Origin: Micromonospora sp. DSM 45708
Lineage (GTDB): Bacteria > Actinomycetota > Actinomycetes > Mycobacteriales > Micromonosporaceae
Assembly (NCBI RefSeq): GCF_039566955.1
Contig: NZ_CP154796.1
Span: forward strand, 3,968,001 to 4,032,000
Direction: 5' to 3'
Length of the DNA: 64,000 nucleotides
A program made the position numbers and the translations under genes. This document shows positions 36,513-45,467 of the stretch, piece by piece. Position 1 is the first letter of the stretch. Each line of letters opens with the position of its first letter. Below the pieces are notes generated by a model. It did no database searches and was not told the DNA's origin. It saw nothing but the letters and a program-made list of their open reading frames with translations.

Positions 36513-36701
36513 GTGAATCCGTACGATCAGCTTGCTGGCCTTGACCTTCCGACCCTTCAGGTGTTGGAGGCGGCTCTGGCGTTGGGTGGCCTGGTCACCG
36601 AGGTGGGGGTGTCGGCGTTGGTCGGCGCCGACGCGACGCCGTACCTGCAGCGTGCAGCCGATGCGGCGCTTGTCGCGCGGCTGCGGGCCGGCTCACGGTG
36701 A
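36513..36701 (+). CDS. Small hypothetical protein, 62 aa
   Basis: GTG 36513 gives VNPYDQLAGLDLPTLQVLEA, then ALALGGLVTEVGVSALVGAD and a stop at 36701. It overlaps the next frame by 4 bp (GTGA), so the two were co-transcribed. It is Leu/Ala-rich and amphipathic, with no known domain. It may be the N-terminal piece of a larger helicase-associated-type protein. The 190 bp to its left, up to the IS, show no gene. Confidence 0.45.
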   Translation: MNPYDQLAGLDLPTLQVLEAALALGGLVTEVGVSALVGADATPYLQRAADAALVARLRAGSR

Positions 36702-36944
36702 GCGGCGTCCTGCGGGAGGTCTTCGCCCGTCCGCTGGGTGTTGGCCCGGCCGCTGGGCAGCTCGCCGCCGTGTTGAACGTCGATGATCTGAAGGTCGTGG
36801 CACGCAACCTGGGGCTGCCCACGAAGGGCCGCAAGGCGGACTTGCTGGAGGCGGTGGCGGAGTTCTTCCTCGACATGGACAACGTGCACGCTCTGGTCAA
36901 GCGGATGCCAGCCGCGACGCGGACGGTGTTGGAGGAGGCTGACC
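36698..36944 (+). pseudogene. SAP-like protein, truncated at 3' end
   Basis: GTG 36698 gives VSGVLREVFARPLGVGPAAG. A SAP-like helix-turn-helix follows (LNVDDLKVVARNLGLPTKGR then KADLLEAVAEFFLDMDNVHA) and then RMPAATRTVLEEADRSG. After that the frame turns into low-complexity sequence, and a different gene's C-terminus begins in another frame. The 3' part was lost in a fusion junction near 36945. SAP-like motifs bind DNA; the native function is unknown. Confidence 0.55.
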
Positions 36945-36947
36945 GCA

Positions 36948-37244
36948 GTGGACGGATTCGTCGCGGCCTACCGAGCAGCCGGCATCCCCATCCCCCGCAC
37001 CACCACCGACCAGGCCAACGCCGGAACACCAGTAGCCAGCCCGACGCGCCTGCTACCCGGCGACCTCATCCTGGTCCCCGGCAGCAACGGCACCTCCGCC
37101 CACCCACGCCACGTAGGCATGTACGTCGGCGAAGGACTCATCATCCAAGCTCCGCAGACCGGCGACGCCGTCAAGATCACTCGACTGAGCAGCTGGAATG
37201 GCCAGATCGCCATGATCCGACGGATCGTCGAGAGGCCTGCTTGA
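36948..37244 (+). pseudogene. NlpC/P60-family C-terminal fragment
   Basis: Reads FVAAYRAAGIPIPRTTTDQA, then LLPGDLILVPGSNG and HVGMYVGEGLIIQAPQTGDA. This covers the His-containing half (HVGMYVG) of an NlpC/P60 peptidoglycan endopeptidase. The upstream part with the catalytic Cys and the signal peptide is missing. It directly abuts the truncated SAP-like gene, so this is a deletion junction of two unrelated genes. Confidence 0.75.
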
Positions 37245-37376
37245 AGGATGCAGTCGATGCCTTCGGGTACCGGTGGTCAGGCATCCTGGCTCTCCCGTGG
37301 GCTCAACAGTCGGCCTCGAAGAGTGGCTCGCTCCGCCTACCGAGATCGAGTCAGCCTGGCCCTGCGTTCTATGACG

Positions 37377-38279
37377 TCAGGATGCGCGTCGCCAGGTGCC
37401 ACCTTCCGGGTCGGTGCAGCCCTGCGAGGTGAATCCTTCGCCAGCACGCACGGTGACCTTCACACCGTTCGGTGCGTTGGTGATGAAGTCGTTGGCGATC
37501 GTCGAGCCGTTCTTGCCCGACCGCTCCCAGTAGCAGTCGAAAACGGGGCCCTTGACCCGGTAGGTGCCAGGCAGAATCATGCCCGCTTTCTTGCCAACGG
37601 TATAGCGCCCATCGGTGAACTGTTTTGCCGGATGGGCGCGGTTGTACTCGGCCAGCGCCGACTCGGCATCCTCCTCCGCCTCGTGCGCCGCTGCTTCGCG
37701 CACCTGAGGCTGCAGCGTCTTCCATGCCCCGGCCATCTCCGGGCAGAAGAGTTTGATCGATAGTTGCACGAGCGTGGTGTCATCCATGGCGAGGTGGTTG
37801 ACGTAATCGGCGGCATCGGTGACCTCGTGATTGGCGTAGACGGTGATGTCAGAGCCAGAGGCGTTGACGTAGTCCGATGCGCGGGACATGACGATGGCTG
37901 CGTCGCCGGTGGCGGCCATGCCGGTGGTGTCGAACTCGTCGTCACTGTTGGCCGCCAGTGCTATGCAGACGTACACCGGCAGTTCCTCGACTGTATCGGC
38001 GAAGTAGAAGTACGGCTCGTCGCTGTCCTCGGTCGTGGCCAGTCGCGTCTTGTACTTCCGCACCATCGCGGGTGACATGGCTGCGACGACCGCAGCCGGT
38101 GATGGCGCGGTAGTGGAGGCGGACGATGAAGGCGTGGGCTCCGCACTTGGAGAGGGCATCTCGCTTGGTAAGGACGCGGCGGACGGTGGCTCTGCCTGCG
38201 GTTGGGGCTCATCCCGGCTGCATCCGGCCACGCTGAGCAGCACGCCAGCTGCACCTGCCGCAATAAGACGCCTCAACAA
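37377..38279 (-). CDS. Predicted lipoprotein, 300 aa
   Basis: ATG 38279 gives MLRRLIAAGAAGVLLSVAGC, a type II signal peptide with lipobox LSVAGC and Cys at residue 20. A Pro/Ser/Ala-rich linker of about 45 residues follows, then a globular domain with YFYFADTVEELPVYVCIALA, LVQLSIKLFCPEMAGAWKTL and the C-terminal PGTYRVKGPVFDCYWERSG. The end carries paired Cys (DCYWERSG, SQGCTDPEGG) and resembles small actinobacterial surface domains. It is likely anchored to the outer face of the membrane; function unknown. Confidence 0.82.
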   Translation of the reverse strand: MLRRLIAAGAAGVLLSVAGCSRDEPQPQAEPPSAASLPSEMPSPSAEPTPSSSASTTAPSPAAVVAAMSPAMVRKYKTRLATTEDSDEPYFYFADTVEELPVYVCIALAANSDDEFDTTGMAATGDAAIVMSRASDYVNASGSDITVYANHEVTDAADYVNHLAMDDTTLVQLSIKLFCPEMAGAWKTLQPQVREAAAHEAEEDAESALAEYNRAHPAKQFTDGRYTVGKKAGMILPGTYRVKGPVFDCYWERSGKNGSTIANDFITNAPNGVKVTVRAGEGFTSQGCTDPEGGTWRRAS

Positions 38280-38494
38280 AACCTCCAGTTTGGACGAGAT
38301 CCGTCCAGGCTGTCAGCGCTCCGTGCTGAGGTCAACGAGACGATGTGGTGGCGTCGTCTGCGGAGGGCCCAGCCGGCGCAGGCCGTTCGACCGATAGCTG
38401 CCTACCCGATCGATGACGAGCCGGCGCTCAAGGCAGCCAGGCGAGAAGGCTTCCTCCCTTGGCCTCGATCGCCGTCCTGGGGCAGAATCACGAC

Positions 38495-38953
38495 ATGGGC
38501 CTCATCATGGTTGAAGTCCAACGTCCAGTAGGTGAGCGGCGTTGGTTTCCATTCACATTCGAGGAAGCGGGCCTCGGATTCAACGAGAGATGGTGGTACA
38601 ACAACCCCGTCTATCCCAGGCCCGAGAGAACCTTCCTGCGAGTCACGGAAAGCAACAGCGAGGTCGCGCGGGTTTCCCTCGGCGACGACGTCGACATTCG
38701 TAATTACGCCGAGGTTCCGCCCCTTGGAGCCATCGCACTAGAGATCCGGTTCATTGAGGTGCACAGCGATCACCGCGGCCGAGGCATCGGCCGCACTGTC
38801 GTCGATCTCCTTCACGACCGTTACCCAGAGCGTCGGCTGGTGGCCTTCTCCGAGGGTGCCGACGGCTTTTGGTCATCTCTCGATTGGCCACGGTACCTTC
38901 ACATCGATCCCGAAGAGGCGTCGAGGCGCCGACCACTCTTCATTCAACCCTAG
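38495..38953 (+). CDS. GNAT-family N-acetyltransferase
   Basis: About 152 residues from ATG 38495 (MGLIMVEVQRPVGERRWFPF). The acetyl-CoA site is IEVHSDHRGRGIGRTVVDLL, matching the R/Q-x-x-G-x-G/A motif. It is preceded by a strand (ALEIRF) and followed by RRLVAFSEGADGFWSSLDWP. The substrate is unknown. The stop TAG is part of the CTAG at which IS copy 3 inserted, so the IS landed exactly at the gene's end without changing the protein. Confidence 0.85.
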   Translation: MGLIMVEVQRPVGERRWFPFTFEEAGLGFNERWWYNNPVYPRPERTFLRVTESNSEVARVSLGDDVDIRNYAEVPPLGAIALEIRFIEVHSDHRGRGIGRTVVDLLHDRYPERRLVAFSEGADGFWSSLDWPRYLHIDPEEASRRRPLFIQP

Positions 38954-40387
38954 TACTCCAGCCGGGGATGTTGACCTCGGCTGAGCTGCGGTTTGGTGCG
39001 GTGGGGGTACGAGGACAGCCACCGTCGATCATGGACGGTTGTGTGGACTGACCATGACGCAGCGGTGGCTGCCGGATACAGGGTAGACGCCCAGCGGTGG
39101 CGGGTGTTGTTCGACGAGCTGATGTTGACGGTCGGGCGGCGTTTCCGCAGGCCCGAGCCGCGCCGCCGGGTTCGTGACTTCGTCCGAGGGCTGTTGGCGC
39201 CGCTACCGCGGAAGAACTGCTGGAGCATCGCTGAGCACGCCGGGGACGCCAGCCCGGACGGGATGCAGGACCTGCTGACCCGGGTGACGTGGGACGACGC
39301 TGAGGTTCGTGCCGATGTCCGCGAGTTCGTCGGTGAGCATCTCGGTGATGTCGAGGCCGTGCTGGTCATCGACGAGACGGGTGATCTGAAGAAGGGCCGG
39401 CACACCGTCGGGGTACAGCGGCAGTACTCGGGCACGGCCGGGAAGATCGAGAACTGTCAGCTCGCCGTGCACCTGGTCTATGCCACCGAGGCTGGGCACG
39501 CGATGCTCGACACGGCCCTCTACCTGCCGAAGTCGTGGTGCGACGACCCTGATCGCCGCGCCGAGGCCGGTGTCCCTGAGCAGGTGCGCTTCGCGACCAA
39601 ACCGCAGTTGGCGTCCCGCATGATCGCCGCCGCGGTCACCGCTGGGCTGCCGTGCCGGTGGGCGACCGGCGACGAGGCCTACGGCAGCGATCCGCGGCTG
39701 GCCGCCCGGCTGCGTCAGCTACGACTGGGCTACGTCCTGGCCGTGGCCTGCTCACATCAGGTGATCACCGGCCTGGGCATCTACCGCGTCGACGGCCTCG
39801 CCGCCGAGCTTCCCGACACCGCCTGGCAACGGCTCTCCGCCGGTCGAGGCGCGAAGGGCCACCGCTACTACGACTGGTCCTTCGTCGCCCTGCCCCACGC
39901 CACCGACGCCCACGGCGGGCACCACTGGCTGCTGATCCGCCGCAGCCGCCGCACCGGTGAACTGGCCTTCTACCGCTGCTGGTCACCCGAGGTCGTCTCC
40001 CTCGGCACTCTCGTCGCGGTCGCCGGCCGGCGCTGGAAGATCGAGGAGTCGTTCCAGGCCGCGAAGACTGGCCTCGGCCTCGACCAGCACCAACACCGCC
40101 GCTGGACCTCCTGGCACCGCTGGAGCACCCTGGCGATCCTCGCCCACGCGTTCCTCGCCGCCGCGACCACCGAGCACCGCCACCGCTACCAGCCGGTCGG
40201 GCTCATCCCCCTGACTGTCAACGAGCTACGCCACCTGTTCCACGTCCTGATCATCGAACCCACCCGCCGACTCTGCGACCCGCTGCTCTGGTCAATCCGC
40301 CGACGCCGCCACCAAGCCCGCGCCATGAACAGCCACTACGCCCGACAAGCCCTCATCGAGCCGTGATCACGATCCCCGGCTGGAGTA
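38954..40387 (+). mobile_element. IS701-like insertion sequence, copy 3 (1434 bp)
   Basis: Same 1434-bp unit, opposite orientation to copies 1 and 2. CTAG lies at 38950-38953 and 40388-40391. With copy 4, which has the same orientation, it flanks a 2-kb segment (40392-42371) that could move as a composite element. Confidence 0.93.
38993..40366 (+). CDS. IS701-like family transposase, copy 3
   Basis: 457 residues identical to the other copies, from TTG 38993 with GTG 38996 next. It sits just after the GNAT gene on the same strand, so it could also be transcribed from that gene's promoter. Confidence 0.93.
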   Translation: MVRWGYEDSHRRSWTVVWTDHDAAVAAGYRVDAQRWRVLFDELMLTVGRRFRRPEPRRRVRDFVRGLLAPLPRKNCWSIAEHAGDASPDGMQDLLTRVTWDDAEVRADVREFVGEHLGDVEAVLVIDETGDLKKGRHTVGVQRQYSGTAGKIENCQLAVHLVYATEAGHAMLDTALYLPKSWCDDPDRRAEAGVPEQVRFATKPQLASRMIAAAVTAGLPCRWATGDEAYGSDPRLAARLRQLRLGYVLAVACSHQVITGLGIYRVDGLAAELPDTAWQRLSAGRGAKGHRYYDWSFVALPHATDAHGGHHWLLIRRSRRTGELAFYRCWSPEVVSLGTLVAVAGRRWKIEESFQAAKTGLGLDQHQHRRWTSWHRWSTLAILAHAFLAAATTEHRHRYQPVGLIPLTVNELRHLFHVLIIEPTRRLCDPLLWSIRRRRHQARAMNSHYARQALIEP

Positions 40388-40610
40388 CTAGGCCTAACGC
40401 ATTGGCGCTGAGGAGTGCAAAGTCCCGCGACCTGCCGACTCATTTGTTTGAGGGTGCGACTGTTGGTGGCACGCACGCTCCAACCACGACCGCCCTCAGT
40501 TACTGCTTCACGCAGTCCGAACCGCGCCGCTGGCCGCCGCCCCATAATGACCCTTCGCGAGGATTTCGCCGCCGCCAAGTTGACGCGACAAGCCCAGCAG
40601 GTCCCCCAGC

Positions 40611-41450
40611 TCAGGGAATCGGCAGCACCGGACGCACCGGAGTCTCCCCGGCGAGGCCACCTTCGTCGATGGCCTCCGCCAGACCTGGGTCACGGTAGGC
40701 GGTGGCCAGGGTGAGCCAGGTCAGAAAGGTGCCGTAGCCGCCGCACAAGGCGGACCCGCCGTCGCCGCCGCACAGGACCGCCGGGTCGGTGGTGAACTCG
40801 GCGCGATAGGGGTCGTCTCCGATAACGAGGCCGAACAGGTTGGGCTCCCGGAGAAGGGGCACCTCGCCCGAAGGCAGGCCCTCGGGATACTCGTCGCCCC
40901 AGCGGAACAGGCTCTCGGCTCCGGCTCCGGCTCCACAGGCGTACTCCCACTCGTCCGGGGTCGGCGGCCGTAGGCCCCGGCGCTCAAGCTCGGCGATCAG
41001 CCAGGTATGGCCGTACTCCTGGTCACCGTCGTCAAGATCGGTACCGTCGCCGGATTCGAGCAGCGCGTCGGCGTCCTCGGCGTGGACTGCGACGAGCCGG
41101 GCCGGCAGCGACACACGGCGTGACGCGGAGGTCGCCGCGGCCACGAAACGGCCGACCGGCCCGGTCAGGTCGTAGTCCGCGGCGGCCTCGGCAAAGTCGG
41201 CGAGCTGTCGAGGACTGGGCGTGAAACGGTCGGCATCATGGCCGAGCCGCACCGTGCCGCCCGGCACCAAGGCGTAGCGGACGCCGTCGCGATCGAAGAA
41301 CGCGACCCGGCCGGTCCGGTTGCGGAATGCGTGCGGACCGATACTGGCGAGGCGGGCCTTGGTGGCCCGGGCGATGGCTGCGGCGGTGCGGCTGGCCGCG
41401 CCGTCGGACAGCTTTAACCAGGCGGACAAGGTGAGATCGGCATATGACAT
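40611..41450 (-). CDS. Formylglycine-generating-enzyme (SUMF1)-like domain protein
   Basis: A 279-residue protein from ATG 41450 (MSYADLTLSAWLKLSDGAAS). The second half has SUMF1/FGE-fold signatures: LRPPTPDEWEYACGAGAGAE, then SLFRWGDEYPEGLPSGEVPL, NLFGLVIGDDPYRAEF and CGGDGGSALCGGYG. True FGEs modify sulfatase Cys, while many relatives only share the fold. The N-terminal part (VAFFDRDGVRYALVPGGTVR) also fits. No sulfatase is nearby, so activity is unknown. It lies between IS copies 3 and 4. Confidence 0.82.
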   Translation of the reverse strand: MSYADLTLSAWLKLSDGAASRTAAAIARATKARLASIGPHAFRNRTGRVAFFDRDGVRYALVPGGTVRLGHDADRFTPSPRQLADFAEAAADYDLTGPVGRFVAAATSASRRVSLPARLVAVHAEDADALLESGDGTDLDDGDQEYGHTWLIAELERRGLRPPTPDEWEYACGAGAGAESLFRWGDEYPEGLPSGEVPLLREPNLFGLVIGDDPYRAEFTTDPAVLCGGDGGSALCGGYGTFLTWLTLATAYRDPGLAEAIDEGGLAGETPVRPVLPIP

Positions 41451-41484
41451 GTTCGAATTATGCCCTGATGGCAGGCGGCGTGCG

Positions 41485-41679
41485 CTACTGGAAATAGGCG
41501 CTCGTGGCGAGGAACTTCGTCATCGAGTCGGCATCCGCGACTCTTCGCACTTCGTGGATGAGGGAATCTCCACCCGGGCCGTCGATAAACAGTTTGAATG
41601 TGTCGCTTCTCCCGGCGATGAAGCGGGAGAGCTGCTCGCCGAACCGTTCGCAGTCAGTCCACTCGTGCACCGACACCAC
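41485..41679 (-). CDS. Small protein, possible immunity partner
   Basis: 64 residues from GTG 41679 (VSVHEWTDCERFGEQLSRFI, ending ADSMTKFLATSAYFQ). The frame is open to 41781 and the extra part (GDDPEINSSFREWLSGSGLT) looks coding, so the real gene may start with an unusual or lost codon. It lies downstream of the deaminase toxin fragment on the same strand, where a cognate immunity gene would be expected. The function is inferred from position only. Confidence 0.5.
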   Translation of the reverse strand: MVSVHEWTDCERFGEQLSRFIAGRSDTFKLFIDGPGGDSLIHEVRRVADADSMTKFLATSAYFQ

Positions 41680-41961
41680 AGAGCCGGAGTCGCCATTCGA
41701 AGCGGTGAGGCCGGACCCGGATAGCCATTCCCGAAAGGAGCTGTTGATCTCCGGGTCGTCACCGATGAATTGGTCATTAGGTCAACCATAGTCGTACCCG
41801 TTCCATGAGCGGCTCACGATCGCTCAGGGCTGCCCGGCCGCCGAGCGATCAACGTCGACGCCGAGAGCCTAGCATCGGGGCCCGTCGACACCACGTCCTG
41901 GGCGACGGGCCCTGGCGCCCGCGGTGGGCGCCGGTTGGCACCCACCGCCGCGAGAAGCCCG

Positions 41962-42240
41962 TCACTTCGGCCTTGTCATTCGGGCAATCATTCTTCGATA
42001 CCGGGGACCAGACGCCTCAGGGGTCGCCACCCAGACTCGATTCTGCCAGCGATAGACGATGGTCACGTTTTGAGTCTCGGCGGTCTGACGCATTGCTCCT
42101 TTGCAGTGGGAGCATGGCGCGTACACCCCCTTGATGACGATGAACCCACCCTCCTGGACGTAGGGCGCAACCATCGCTCGGCGTTCGGTGTGTGAGTTCG
42201 TTGTCAGCCCGACAACGAACCGGAAAACTAAACAGCGCAC
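41962..42240 (-). pseudogene. Nucleic-acid deaminase toxin domain, N-terminally truncated
   Basis: 92 residues from GTG 42240. It carries the deaminase metal-binding signatures: HTE in VGLTTNSHTERRAMVAPYVQ and PCSHC in IVIKGVYAPCSHCKGAMRQT, followed by QNVTIVYRWQNRVW. The HxE...PCxxC spacing (about 22 residues) matches polymorphic-toxin deaminases. The long delivery region (WXG, Rhs or PT repeats) is absent because an in-frame TGA lies just upstream, and IS copy 4 follows about 135 bp later. It is probably an orphan toxin tip. Confidence 0.6.
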
Positions 42241-42375
42241 AGAGCCTCACGCAGGCGATCTACACCACGCCAGGGGACGTGACCCCTGTAGGCGCAAGCT
42301 GCGGGATGGGAGTCAGCACAGCAGAGGTACAGCAGCGGGCCGACTCTGTCCGGAGTAGAGACACGATGTCACTAG

Positions 42376-43809
42376 TACTCCAGCCGGGGATGTTGACCTC
42401 GGCTGAGCTGCGGTTTGGTGCGGTGGGGGTACGAGGACAGCCACCGTCGATCATGGACGGTTGTGTGGACTGACCATGACGCAGCGGTGGCTGCCGGATA
42501 CAGGGTAGACGCCCAGCGGTGGCGGGTGTTGTTCGACGAGCTGATGTTGACGGTCGGGCGGCGTTTCCGCAGGCCCGAGCCGCGCCGCCGGGTTCGTGAC
42601 TTCGTCCGAGGGCTGTTGGCGCCGCTACCGCGGAAGAACTGCTGGAGCATCGCTGAGCACGCCGGGGACGCCAGCCCGGACGGGATGCAGGACCTGCTGA
42701 CCCGGGTGACGTGGGACGACGCTGAGGTTCGTGCCGATGTCCGCGAGTTCGTCGGTGAGCATCTCGGTGATGTCGAGGCCGTGCTGGTCATCGACGAGAC
42801 GGGTGATCTGAAGAAGGGCCGGCACACCGTCGGGGTACAGCGGCAGTACTCGGGCACGGCCGGGAAGATCGAGAACTGTCAGCTCGCCGTGCACCTGGTC
42901 TATGCCACCGAGGCTGGGCACGCGATGCTCGACACGGCCCTCTACCTGCCGAAGTCGTGGTGCGACGACCCTGATCGCCGCGCCGAGGCCGGTGTCCCTG
43001 AGCAGGTGCGCTTCGCGACCAAACCGCAGTTGGCGTCCCGCATGATCGCCGCCGCGGTCACCGCTGGGCTGCCGTGCCGGTGGGCGACCGGCGACGAGGC
43101 CTACGGCAGCGATCCGCGGCTGGCCGCCCGGCTGCGTCAGCTACGACTGGGCTACGTCCTGGCCGTGGCCTGCTCACATCAGGTGATCACCGGCCTGGGC
43201 ATCTACCGCGTCGACGGCCTCGCCGCCGAGCTTCCCGACACCGCCTGGCAACGGCTCTCCGCCGGTCGAGGCGCGAAGGGCCACCGCTACTACGACTGGT
43301 CCTTCGTCGCCCTGCCCCACGCCACCGACGCCCACGGCGGGCACCACTGGCTGCTGATCCGCCGCAGCCGCCGCACCGGTGAACTGGCCTTCTACCGCTG
43401 CTGGTCACCCGAGGTCGTCTCCCTCGGCACTCTCGTCGCGGTCGCCGGCCGGCGCTGGAAGATCGAGGAGTCGTTCCAGGCCGCGAAGACTGGCCTCGGC
43501 CTCGACCAGCACCAACACCGCCGCTGGACCTCCTGGCACCGCTGGAGCACCCTGGCGATCCTCGCCCACGCGTTCCTCGCCGCCGCGACCACCGAGCACC
43601 GCCACCGCTACCAGCCGGTCGGGCTCATCCCCCTGACTGTCAACGAGCTACGCCACCTGTTCCACGTCCTGATCATCGAACCCACCCGCCGACTCTGCGA
43701 CCCGCTGCTCTGGTCAATCCGCCGACGCCGCCACCAAGCCCGCGCCATGAACAGCCACTACGCCCGACAAGCCCTCATCGAGCCGTGATCACGATCCCCG
43801 GCTGGAGTA
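42376..43809 (+). mobile_element. IS701-like insertion sequence, copy 4 (1434 bp)
   Basis: Same unit and orientation as copy 3, with CTAG at 42372-42375 and 43810-43813. It separates the deaminase fragment from the IS110-like element. Confidence 0.93.
42415..43788 (+). CDS. IS701-like family transposase, copy 4
   Basis: 457 residues identical to copies 1-3, with an intact DDE set. The lack of any visible difference between copies points to very recent spread in this region. Confidence 0.93.
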   Translation: MVRWGYEDSHRRSWTVVWTDHDAAVAAGYRVDAQRWRVLFDELMLTVGRRFRRPEPRRRVRDFVRGLLAPLPRKNCWSIAEHAGDASPDGMQDLLTRVTWDDAEVRADVREFVGEHLGDVEAVLVIDETGDLKKGRHTVGVQRQYSGTAGKIENCQLAVHLVYATEAGHAMLDTALYLPKSWCDDPDRRAEAGVPEQVRFATKPQLASRMIAAAVTAGLPCRWATGDEAYGSDPRLAARLRQLRLGYVLAVACSHQVITGLGIYRVDGLAAELPDTAWQRLSAGRGAKGHRYYDWSFVALPHATDAHGGHHWLLIRRSRRTGELAFYRCWSPEVVSLGTLVAVAGRRWKIEESFQAAKTGLGLDQHQHRRWTSWHRWSTLAILAHAFLAAATTEHRHRYQPVGLIPLTVNELRHLFHVLIIEPTRRLCDPLLWSIRRRRHQARAMNSHYARQALIEP

Positions 43810-43984
43810 CTAGGCGAGCGCACTCCCACCCTGCCTGCTACACCAAGTCGTCCGGCCGCCGCAGCCCACCCTTACGGAAGCGGTCAAAGGGACCTGAGCC
43901 GACCGCCGCCCTGGACGCTATGGGGCTGCAGACCCTCGCGTCGCCCCCGATTCAACGAGTCAGGGACGCGGCCACCCGTGTTGG

Positions 43985-45293
43985 GGTAGGTCTCTTCGTA
44001 ACGTGGCTGCCGGCAGTCCGACGCCTGGACCAGCGGCCGAGGCCACGAAGCGATGCGTGGAGGCGGGTGTGGTGCACGGCGGATACGGCGTCTACCTCGG
44101 CTTGGACGTCGGCAAGGGTGATCATCACGCGGTCGGGTTGGCGCCGGACGACAAACGGCTGCACGATGCGACGTTGCCGAACACTGAGACCCGGCTGAGG
44201 CAATTGTTCGACAAGCTTGCCCGCCATGGCCGGGTGCTGGTGGTGGTCGACCAGCCCGCCTCGATCGGTGCCCTGCCCGTGGCGGTGGCTCGGGCGTGCG
44301 GGCATCAGGTGGCCTACCTACCCGGCCTGGCGATGCGCCGCATCGCTGATCTGCATCCTGGTGCGGCGGAGACCGACGCCCGCGATGCTTACGTCATCGC
44401 CGATGCCGCCCGCATCCTGCCGCACACGCTGCGCAGGGTTGACGTCGGTGACGAAGCCCTCGCGGAGTTGGAGGTCCTGGGTGGCTTCGACGACGACCTC
44501 GCCGGCGAAGCCACCCGCGTGTCCAACCGCATCCGTGGCCTGCTAACCCAGATCTATCCGGCCCTGGAGCAGGTCCTCGGCCCGAAGGTCCACCACAAGG
44601 CCGTGCTGGAACTGCTGTCAGGCTGCGGCGGACTGGCCGGGCTGCGCAAAGCCGGCCGGCGCAAACTGCTCTCGATCGCCGCCGTCCACGCGCCCCGCAT
44701 GGGTGAGCGGCTCGTCGAGCAAATCATGACCGCCCTGGACGAACAGACCCTCACCGTTCCTGGCACCACCGCAGCGGAAACGATCCTGCCCCGTCTGGCT
44801 GACAGCCTCCGTGACGTCCTGCGCCAGCGAAACCAGGTTGCTGGCGAGGTCGAGAGGATGCTTGATGCACACCCTCTTGCCTCGGTCCTGACCTCGATGC
44901 CCGGCATCGGCGTCAGGACCGCCGCCCGGATCCTGCTCGAAGTCGGCGACGGCACCGCCTTCACTACATCCGGCCACCTTGCCGCCTACGCCGGCCTAGC
45001 CCCGGTCACCCGACGATCCGGCAGCAGCATCCGCGGCGAGCACCCACCCCGAGGCCGCAACAAGAACCTCAAACACGCGTTTTTCCTCGCCGCGTTCGCG
45101 TCTCTGGCTGACCCCGTCAGCCGCGCCTACTACGATCGCAAACGCGCCGAAGACAAACGCCACAACGCCGCCCTCATCTGCCTCGCCCGACGCCGCTGCG
45201 ACGTCCTGTTCGCCATGCTCCGCGACAAGATCCCCTACCAACCACGCCCAACAAGCCCCGTCTCCGCTTGACGAAACCCATAGGGACACCCCC
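43985..45293 (+). mobile_element. IS110-like insertion sequence (left end uncertain)
   Basis: The right end is set by comparison with the solo end at 21364-21456 (shared ...TAGGGACACCCCC). IS110 elements lack long inverted repeats, so the left end cannot be fixed by eye and may lie anywhere from 43814 to about 44060. Its non-coding 5' part is where family members encode a bridge RNA. Confidence 0.7.
44069..45271 (+). CDS. IS110-family transposase
   Basis: About 400 residues from GTG 44069 (VVHGGYGVYLGLDVGKGDHH); the frame is open from 44003. The N-terminal DEDD RuvC-like domain begins LGLDVGKGDHHAVGLAPD and continues ADLHPGAAETDARDAYVIAD. The C-terminal Tnp_20 domain has LTSMPGIGVRTAARILLEVG and TTSGHLAAYAGLAPVTRRSG, in which the Ser nucleophile region (GSSIRGEH) lies. 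It is full length and likely active. IS110 enzymes use a bridge RNA from the same element. Confidence 0.9.
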   Translation: MVHGGYGVYLGLDVGKGDHHAVGLAPDDKRLHDATLPNTETRLRQLFDKLARHGRVLVVVDQPASIGALPVAVARACGHQVAYLPGLAMRRIADLHPGAAETDARDAYVIADAARILPHTLRRVDVGDEALAELEVLGGFDDDLAGEATRVSNRIRGLLTQIYPALEQVLGPKVHHKAVLELLSGCGGLAGLRKAGRRKLLSIAAVHAPRMGERLVEQIMTALDEQTLTVPGTTAAETILPRLADSLRDVLRQRNQVAGEVERMLDAHPLASVLTSMPGIGVRTAARILLEVGDGTAFTTSGHLAAYAGLAPVTRRSGSSIRGEHPPRGRNKNLKHAFFLAAFASLADPVSRAYYDRKRAEDKRHNAALICLARRRCDVLFAMLRDKIPYQPRPTSPVSA

Positions 45294-45467
45294 TAGCCAG
45301 TTGCCGGACACCTGAGATGGGTGGTGAGCCACGTTGATCGTCGCCCGTAAGGACGTGGTCTCAATGTCGGCATCGGGAGACTCGGCCTGAATGGGCTCGG
45401 TCGGCCGTTTTCCTTCGGCTCGACAGCGATCGAGTCGACACGTAGCTAGCTCGGGAGTCTCTGCCAG

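Noticed and set aside
34885..40387. Idea that inversion between IS copies explains the flipped att core
   Set aside because: The att core at 26.0 kb is not between copies 2 and 3, and copy 1's flanks rejoin in frame, so these copies give no direct support for that inversion.
45361..45467. CRISPR-like look of GTCGCCCGTAAGGACGTGGT before the 1276-aa gene
   Set aside because: It occurs once and has no regularly spaced copies; there are no cas genes in the window.
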